DNA of 64,000 nucleotides from Branchiostoma floridae (taxonomy: Eukaryota > Chordata > Leptocardii > Amphioxiformes > Branchiostomatidae): NCBI RefSeq assembly GCF_000003815.2, contig NC_049989.1, positions 22,781,737 to 22,845,736 of the forward strand, in the 5' to 3' direction. The notes under the pieces are model-generated. The model saw only the letters and a program-made list of their open reading frames with translations. It was not told the DNA's origin and ran no database searches. The position numbers were made by a program, and so were the translations under genes. Positions 26,101-35,300 of the stretch are shown here, one piece after another; position 1 is the stretch's first letter, and each line of letters starts with the position of its first letter.

Positions 26101-29100
26101 GCGATTTTTAAACGGGAATATGCCGGGAAAGGAAATATGCCGGGAAAGGAATATACACCACCTGACGTCCGCTGAACACCTGGAGGCGCACTGGTCCAAC
26201 GTTTCGCCGTAGAAGTTTCCCAGCTGGTTCCTGCCCTTGATGCAGGTGTTTCTGATGACGCCGTAGCCGTCAGGTACTGTGGTAAAAGGTAAAAGCTATC
26301 ATGACTACGAATGCCTGTGGGCAAGATTTTACTATGAAATCAAACATTGTTGAGCTATACAGTAGCTAGTGTGAACTATCAGACCCCTTTATGCCACTGA
26401 CAGCCGTAGAAGTCGTGAGAAAATTGCCAATAAGAGCACTGCCCAAAGTTCCTTTACAAAAATCTGATTTCCATTTAGTACGCGGGCCATTCTGTTTTGT
26501 TTCACAACTTTACTTTGAAAAGAAGCAAGACAAATTTTTGAATCTTGTAAAATCGAATATTTTGCTGTTCATGTCGTTGCTTAAGTGATTTAGCCTGTAG
26601 TGCGGGGGTCTGGCATCCAGGGTACCTACCGTCTGATTCCGAACTGCGTTCTCTGGTTTTCTTCTTCTCGTAGTAGTTGGTGATGCGGCGGTACTCCTCC
26701 GTGCAGCCGTCGAAGTCGTGCGGGGCCGACTCGCGGTTGTCCAGGGACAGGTAGCAGCTCCGGTACGACGGGATGTAGTCAAAGGAGGCACACCTGCGAA
26801 CGGAACACACCTGTCAATGGACGCACACCTGTCAACGTAACAGACCTGTCAAAGGACGCACACCTGCGAACGGAAAACACCTGTCGGCGGATCAGCACTC
26901 ATAAAAAACATTTGTCAACCATTTCTTTTGTTATTCTCTTTCAAAATTGAAAATTTTGGCACCTGCATTAAGGAAATAAAGACACCACTTTCCGCCCCAA
27001 GATCTATTTACCACTCAAGAATCACACCGTGACCAAAGCATTTCCGTAACTTTTTTTTGTTTTTTTCTTACTCAATGGTCACCACGTAACAAGGCCTGAA
27101 GGCCACATCAAGGTTACGGGTTACATGATTGGAACTGTAACAGCAACTCTTCGCCCTAGGTCAGAAACATCATGATTGAGACCAGCCCAATTGCTCACTA
27201 TGAGTGAGGACTAACTGACCCAATAGGCGAAGCAGGGGTTACGAGGGCTGCTCGGGAGATTCCCTACCCCTATTTTGACCGGAATGGTTTGATCCGCTCG
27301 GAAGGATGTTCGCACAAATAACGGTTTTAACGGGAGCCTACATCTATGACCTGTGCAGGCGCAGTTGGGTCTGCGAACACGCCTATTATCGTCTGGTTTA
27401 TGTCCAAGTAAAGAATCAGCTGTTGTCGTCATGGTTACGCACCTGACGTCATCGTTACACCGCCTGACGCAGTGCCGTAAGCTCTGTCTCCGGAACGCCC
27501 CCAGCTGGTTCCGGCTCCGGATGCACGCATTCCGGATCACCAAATATGCTCGCAGCCCTGGGAAGGTAAAGTACATTAACATAATTTATGCAAGCGTTCC
27601 GGATCACCAAATATGGTCGCAACCCTGGGAAGGTGGATACCTTAACATAATTTATGCAAGCGTTCCGGATCACCAAATATGCTCGCAGCCCTGGGAAGGT
27701 GAAGTACATTAACATAATTTATGCAAGCGTTCCGGATCACCAAATATGGTCGCAGCCCTGGGAAAATATAATACATTAACATAATTTATGCAAATTTATC
27801 AGATCACCCCAAAAGCACTCTAATCTTATATAGGTTTCTAATAATCAGAAAGCTTTCTTTTTCAAATGTAGGGAGCCCTGTCTTTGAAGCCCCGTACATA
27901 ATAATATAAAGTACGGGATGTGCCTAAACGTGCCGTTTATACCATCACTATTTCTTCTTAACATAGATCATCTGACGGAAAATATATGGATGATAAGAAT
28001 TGGTCTCTGAAAGAAATGCGAACGTTTGCATCTGTTGAAGTTTTGGTTCAGTTATTGTCTTCTATCTGTTTCCATGTTTTAGTTATTTATTTTCTGTTAT
28101 TAATGTTTATTTGAAATGCAATAAAAAGCTAATGCTCACATTTCTTCTCCCTCTCCGCGATGGGGTTGCCCAGCAGCTCGGCCACGTTGTTCTCGTCGGT
28201 CTCTCCCCTCGCCAGTATCCCAGACTGCACCTCGGGCGGAAGTGCCTCCTCCGGGACGGTCTCGGGACCGACCGGCCGCATCATCAGGCCCGCTGCCATC
28301 GGTGGGGCGTCTTGGGATGGAGAAGGAGAAGGAGAAGGAAAGGTAAAGTTCGATCATTTAAAGAACATAAACTTTATATATATGGGGGTTCTGTAAAGAT
28401 TTAGCTCACAAACGCTGTGTACAGTAATTAGACTTTCGGTGCAATGAATAGTACTGGTGTCCGGCTAAGCTTCCCGTCCTAAACGTCTGTAACCTGGAAT
28501 CCAGTCTCCTTGTGGACGGTCTACCGTAGTTAGTGTAGGCTCTCTTCGGGGCCAGTGCGGCTCTCAGCCGCCGGGGTAATAGTTCACACCCAGTAGAATT
28601 TTCTCGCGGTAGGACTTTGTCCAGTTAGTAGGCCACAAGGATGGCAAATTTAACCCCACCGTGCAAAACTCCTACCGGGTATGAAAGATTATCCCGGCGG
28701 CAGAAAGACTCTCCTGTCCCGAAGGTAGCCTGGCTAATCCACGGTAGACTGAATTCCAGGTTAAAACTTCTGTAGAATCAGAGACGTTCGACCATTCAAA
28801 TGGCAAAAGGTAAAAGGTAGTCCAATAGCCCTTATAAGCCCACAGGGGCAGTGGGTAGTTATCCACTAGGTAGCTGCTAGAGTTGCAATTCAATTAAAGT
28901 CTAAAGTCACTGTGCCTAGGGCGCGGCATTGGACGGTGGAACACAGCACTCTCCTTCACTGCCTTTTGCCTTCCCAACCAAAGTCAGGTACTCACTTACA
29001 CCTGGGCGGAAGTGAGGAAGGTCGTGTAAAATGCCTTTCCCAATATAGGTAGCATGACAGGATTCTTTTGTTTTGTTGAAATTCAAATAAAGTGAAAGAC

Positions 29101-29293
29101 CCACGTGCGTGCTGCCCGGACACGCGACAGGACCGGCAGCTCTTGCGGCAGTTGAGCAGCATGTACTCGGCGTTATCCACACACTCTCCCTCCCGGGCCC
29201 ACTGGGGACATCTCGCCTCGCTGTCTTCACACGGGCCGTCTGGAACAACAGGTCATACGGTCACACACAGGCAGACACACACACACACACAGG

Positions 29294-29324
<31 letters not shown>

Positions 29325-32300
29325 AAACAAACACAAACACACACACACAGTCACACACACGCAGACACACACACACACTCTCCCTCCCGAGCCCACTGGA
29401 GACATCTCGCCTCGCTGTCTTCACATGGGCCGTCTAAACTGACAACAGGAGATTCTGTCACACACACGCGCACACACATACACATACACGCACACACACG
29501 CGCACGTGCACACACACACACACACACACGGACACACACACACACATATATATATATAAACACACACACAAACACACACACAAACACGCACGGACATGCA
29601 CAGACACAGACACACACACACGCACACACACACGCGCGCGCGCGCGCGCGACCTAGTCCCTACCGCATGTATTACAGCTGTCCTTGCAGTGGTACAGCAT
29701 CCAGTTGACGTTGTTCTCGCACTCTCCCGCCTCCGCCCAGTCCTTACAGGACGCGTCCAGATCGTCACAGACCGGATCTGGGGTTTAGGTTGGGAGTTGT
29801 AACACTGGTTAGAATTATGGCTAGGTTTTTTAAATACTGATCGAAGCTACCAATCGCCATGATAACGCAACGTGCACAGCTTATTATAGCCACACAAAAA
29901 GACAACAGTTGTGAGGATCTTCCCTCTGATACCTCTCTTCACGTAAGTAAAATTAACTGGTAAAACAATATTAGTACATAACATTTGCAAGAAGAACTTC
30001 TGGTAGCTCAGTTTAGTGACGCTGAAGAAGAGTGATGGATGTCAGTCGAAACGTCCTGAAGTAATCGTCAAATTTTATCCAGATTGAAAACATAAACACT
30101 GATGAGATGCATCTTGATTTTGGCCATTTACTTCAAGAGATGATCGCATGTTAGTAAGTCGTTCCCTACCTTCTCTATTCTCCACTGCAAAATCTCCTGC
30201 ATTAATCTCCTAGTAGCTGATGGAAGGTAAAATACTAAGGAAGGCCGTCTGTAACATAAGCGGGGGACTAGGAAAACTTCAAAACGTATTTGTCGTCCAA
30301 GATGCGCTAGGAGATTTCTACACAAGGTCTGAGATACAGTACTCACCGTCGGCGCCAGGCGGCAAGTCCGAGTCGGAACGGTCTGAAATAGAACAGTAAA
30401 CGGTATGAATGTCTCTGCCGTAAACTATAGTGAATAAACCTTTTTTCACCCATGATTGAATGTAAAATCAAAAGACATAGCTGCTATAGTGGCTGGTCTG
30501 AGTCGGTACGCTCTGAGACGTAACCACAGAATGTTTTGTGCTGTGCGATTGAGAGATCAAGTGGTTGCAATGGACCACTCTTGTTACCCATCATTAACTT
30601 TGATATTGAAAAACATTGTTCTTAAGTGTATTACAGTAAGATTATCTTAAAACTTTCAGCCTCTTTGAACTCCACTTCTTCTTCAGGACTACTTAAGTTG
30701 TGTCTGAGTAAACCATGAACCCTAACTTTACAACTTTGATCTCCTTACCTTTGCAGTTCTAATGTGTGAATTTTGAACTTTTCACTTCGACCTCCGTAGC
30801 TTTGCACCAACGAGGGATAAACTTTGAACTCTAACTTTTCACTTTGACCTCCATACCTTTGTGTACTACAAGGAGTGAACTCTAAACTATAACTTTTCCA
30901 CTTTAACCTCTGTACCTTTGCAGTAGCCGTACATGAGCTGGACCTGCAGCACGTTCTTCTTGCTGAAGAAGGCTGCTGTTTTACCACAGTGGCATGAATC
31001 TGAAATTTGAACCTGTTGGACCTATGAACTTTGACTTCCACACCATTGCGTCATGCAAGGAGTAAACTTTGACCTCTGTACCTCTGCAGAAGTCGTACAT
31101 GAGCTTGACCTGCAGCACGTCCTTCTCGCTGAAGAAGGCTGCTGTATTACCTTACCACAGTGGCATGAATATGAACTTTGAACCAGTTAAACTCTATGAA
31201 CTCTGACCTCCATACCTACATGCGTAAGAGTGAACTTTGACCCCCGTACCTCTGCAGTAATCGTACATGAGCTGGACCTGCAGCACGTCCTTCTCGCTGA
31301 ATAGGACTGCTGTTTTACCATAGTGGCATGAATCTGAACTTTAAACCCGTTGAACGTGTGAACTTTGACCGCCACACCATTGCGTCATGCTATGAGTAAA
31401 CTTTGACCTCTGTACCTCTGCAGTAGTCGTACATGAGCTGGACCTGCAGCACGTCCTTCTCGCTGAGCTGCCTGTACGGCTGCTGGGTGACCTCCTGCAG
31501 CGCGCGCAGAGTCTCCAGCCCGGGCGAGCGCGGGAAGGCGTTGAACGGGTAGTGCATGATGGAGCCGTAGTCATACTCCACGCCTAGAGAGTCGATCTCA
31601 GCCTTTCCGTACTTGTCAAAGGCCGTGTCGAGACCTAAAATGGGGGAAAATGGAGTGAAAAGTTTACATTATACACCTGGTACCTGTAGTATTTAAAACT
31701 CTGTTGCAGCGTTAACGAGAAGTGCATGATGGAGCCGTAGTCGTACTCCACGCCTAGAGGACCCTAGAGAGTCGATCTCAGCCTTTCCGTACTTGTCAAC
31801 GGCCGTGTCGAGACCTAAAATGGGGGAAAATGGAGTGAAAAGTTTAGATTATACCTAGTACCTATAGATTGAGCAACTCTGTTGCAGCGTTAAACGGGTA
31901 CTCAGTGAGTCAATCTAAGCCTTTCCGTACTTGTCAAAGGCCGTGTCAAGACCTAAGAGAAAAAATATGGAGTGAAACAACTGAGTTGGAGCAATGAGCG
32001 GGGTAGTGCTTGATGGTCGTGTTCCACACCAAGCGAGTCGACTTCAGCCTTCTAGTGCTTGATATGTCAAGAGCACGACTTGGCCAATATTTAATGGTCA
32101 CCTTGGTGGATAACCGGGGTAAGGTGGGTGCTATGAAGTGAGCGAACCTGGTTCGGTTTTGTCCCAGCTGCAGAGCCACTCAACCCAGTTGTCCCGATCT
32201 ATTCATTGGGCCACTGCGCTTTTGCTCACAATTACTCAAACAAAGAAATAAGCAAACAAATATATCTCGTGAGCGAACCTGGTTCTATGTTGTCCCAGAG

Positions 32301-35300
32301 CACCTCCACCCAGTTGTCCCTGTCGAGCCCTGACTGCTCGTGCCAGAACCCGATGGCGTGCCCGATCTTGTGAATCACAAACAAACAAACAAACAAACAA
32401 AGATAACCTGGTTCTATGTTGTCCCAGAGCACCTCCACCCAGTTGTCCCTGTCCGGACGGGACTGCTCGTGCCAGAACCCGATGGCGTGGCCGATCTCGT
32501 GGATCATGACGTGCGTGTACTCGCAGCCGTTGCCAACAGACAGCCGCTGCTTCCCGCCGATCCGGCCCACCGGGCACTGGCAGCTGGAAGGTGAAAGGTC
32601 ACAATTAGAGGAATGCACAGAGGGTGCATTTTCAACAGGTCCTGGTAAGAAAAGTGTTTTCTTATCTTTTTACAAGCCTCAAAGTTTTTCTTGGGAAATG
32701 TTGGCATTTTGGAGCTGCAAATTACAGGTAAGGGTTTTGGCTATTTTGTGTTGTTAGAATGATAGGATTTTGGCAGTTTTGGCCCTGTTTGACAAATCCA
32801 GCACACTCTAGAACAAGTGCAGTTTGGGAGTGTTTATTACTTGTCTAGAGAGGTCAAAGACCACCAGGGTTTGGTTCAGTGGTAGCGACTTTTTCAACGT
32901 TAGGAATATATATGTTTAAAATCACTAGGCACTGTTTGTTTATTTTTACGCACTATTTGTTCCTGTAGAAGTCCAGGTAGTCCCTCTTGTTTGTATATAT
33001 TGTTTGTTTGCTTGTTTGTTTGTTTGTTAGTTACGCACTATTTGTTCCTGTAGAAGTCGAGGTAGTCCTTCTCCGTTGTCCTCTTGACGAAGCGGATACA
33101 TGTCCTCTCCTCCCACTGCCGTATGGCGGTCTTAATGGCGGTCAGGGCGGCTGGAATGTTCTCTGGAAAAGAACAAGCAGAAATTGTCAAAATTTAGTGC
33201 TTTTCTGTCTTTCAAAGAATCTAACAGATGGGGGGGATCGTTACCATGCATATGGGGAACATGGAAATACGTGAAGTGGACTTATTCATCTCTTACGACG
33301 GTCCATTTCTCAAATGGTGGGGTATATGTGAAGGTTACACATGTAGGGAATTGAGTTTTGCTGTCAAATGAATCGCTCCGATAGGATGAAAGTTGTGTTT
33401 ACCTTTAGACAATATGTTCACCATATTTCCTTAGCGACGACTTTGACTTTGAAAGTTAGTTCTTCTAACTTTCATCCTGTCAGAGAGTCTCTTGCCAGCA
33501 GAAATATGGGGAAATGTTGACAGAGTCCGAGTTCTTAACCCTTTATTATCTAGTCTTTGCCGTGTGTGTTTTATTTGGTCAAATCAGGCACTTATCAGAA
33601 CAATTTGCTTACTTTTTCAGAGAGTTTGAAAAGTCTTTGAAGTGATATAGTCACAAAATGTTAGTGAACTACGAAACGAAGCGTTAGTAAAAACTGCAAT
33701 CTCTGCATTACGATTTTATCCTTTTTCCTTATGGGCGGAGATATCGCATGCGCTGTCCAACATACTCACGCAGACTGCAGTCTATGGTATATGGAATGAT
33801 TCCTTTGGGCCACCGCATGGACAGCCCGGCAATGGTGGGTGGAACGGCGGCCCTGCCGGTGCGGGTGGGCGGACGCCGACAGGGACCTGTTCCTGGAATT
33901 TGAGGTCAGTGACCTTGTGACGCCCGTTCCGGGAATCTCAGGTTAGAGATCGAGGGGTTTGAGGGGGACAGGAACCTGTTCCGGGAATCTCAGGTCAATG
34001 GCCGAGGGTCGTGAAAGGACAGGAACCTATTCCGGGAACTTAATGTCAATGACCGAGGGGCGTGAGGGGACAAGAATCTGCCGGGAATCTCAGGTCAGTC
34101 ACCCAGGGTCGCGAGAGGACAGGAACCTGTTCCGGGAATCTCAGGTCAATGACCGAGGAGCGTATGGAGGACAGGAACTTGTTCCGGGAATCTCAGGTCA
34201 ATGACCGAGGGACGTATAGGGAGGGAACCTGTTACGGGAATCTCAGGTCAATGACCGAGGGGTATTAGGGGACAGGAACCTGTTCCGGGAATCTCAGGTC
34301 AATGACCGAGGGGTGTGTGGGGCAGGAACCTGTTCCGGGAATCTCAGGTGAATGACCGAGGGAGTGAGGGGACAGGCAGCTGTTCCGGGAATCTCAGGTT
34401 AGGGGTCGTGAGTGGTCAAGAATAAGTTCCGGGAATCTCAGGTCAATGATCGAGGGCGTGAGAGGATAGGAGCCTGTTCCGGGAATCTCAGGTCAATGAC
34501 CGAGGGACGTGAAGGAAATGAATCGGGAATTTCAAGTTAACGACAGAGAAGGGAATCTCAGTTGAAGTTTAGTGATTCTATGATGACTTCATTGCGCAGG
34601 TCCTGACATCTGATTTCAGTGACATTGTTACCCTACATGAACCTGAATTCTATAGTCAGTGGCTTAATGGCATGGGAATCTGACCGCTGATGGCCCGACG
34701 GAACAGGAACCTGTTACGGGAATCTGCGGGTCGCAGTTTGGAATCAGGGGTTGGAACGGGCGTCATTAAAAGTGCTGCAAATTTTACCTGAGTGTGCCAT
34801 TTTGATCGTGCAGAGGCTTAAGTCAGCCATTTACATCCAGGCTGTTAGTTTTCCTAAAAAGCGGGGTGGTGCGTTTATCTTTGCTCTTGTGGTGTTTTTA
34901 TGTTTATTATTTATGTCTAAAAACCTCCAAGTATGCTCGTAAGGTGTTAGGCAGACGCGAAAAGCACAGGCCTTACAGCGATGCAAGAAACAAACGGGTA
35001 AATGGGCAGGCATTGTGCGATCTGTTGTGCTTTTGATGATAGCGCGGCCACAAGTGCAAGTCTTTTATTAGGCCACAGAAACTCAGTTTTAGGGATGACA
35101 TCACGTCCATAACATTTACCCCCCACATTTATAAGTGTACCAGTGTCCAACATGCCTGTCGGATACTGGTTGCCCCTCGGGGATCTGCTTGGAGATTACC
35201 TTTTTAGCTGAATTCATTTCAGTCTCCGTAGCTAGTTCATATAACGTCCTTGGTTAGTTCATTAGTCCATCGGAAACAAAACGGATGACACGGCTATCGA

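Noticed and set aside
29092-29768. Long His/Thr- or Cys/Val-rich open frames
   Set aside because: They are translations of CA/TG dinucleotide repeats. The real exons in this region are the two ShK exons on the minus strand.
33959-34268. Plus-strand open frames rich in Gly, Arg and Glu
   Set aside because: They are fortuitous frames in the ~50-bp minisatellite; the unit length is not kept as a multiple of three.
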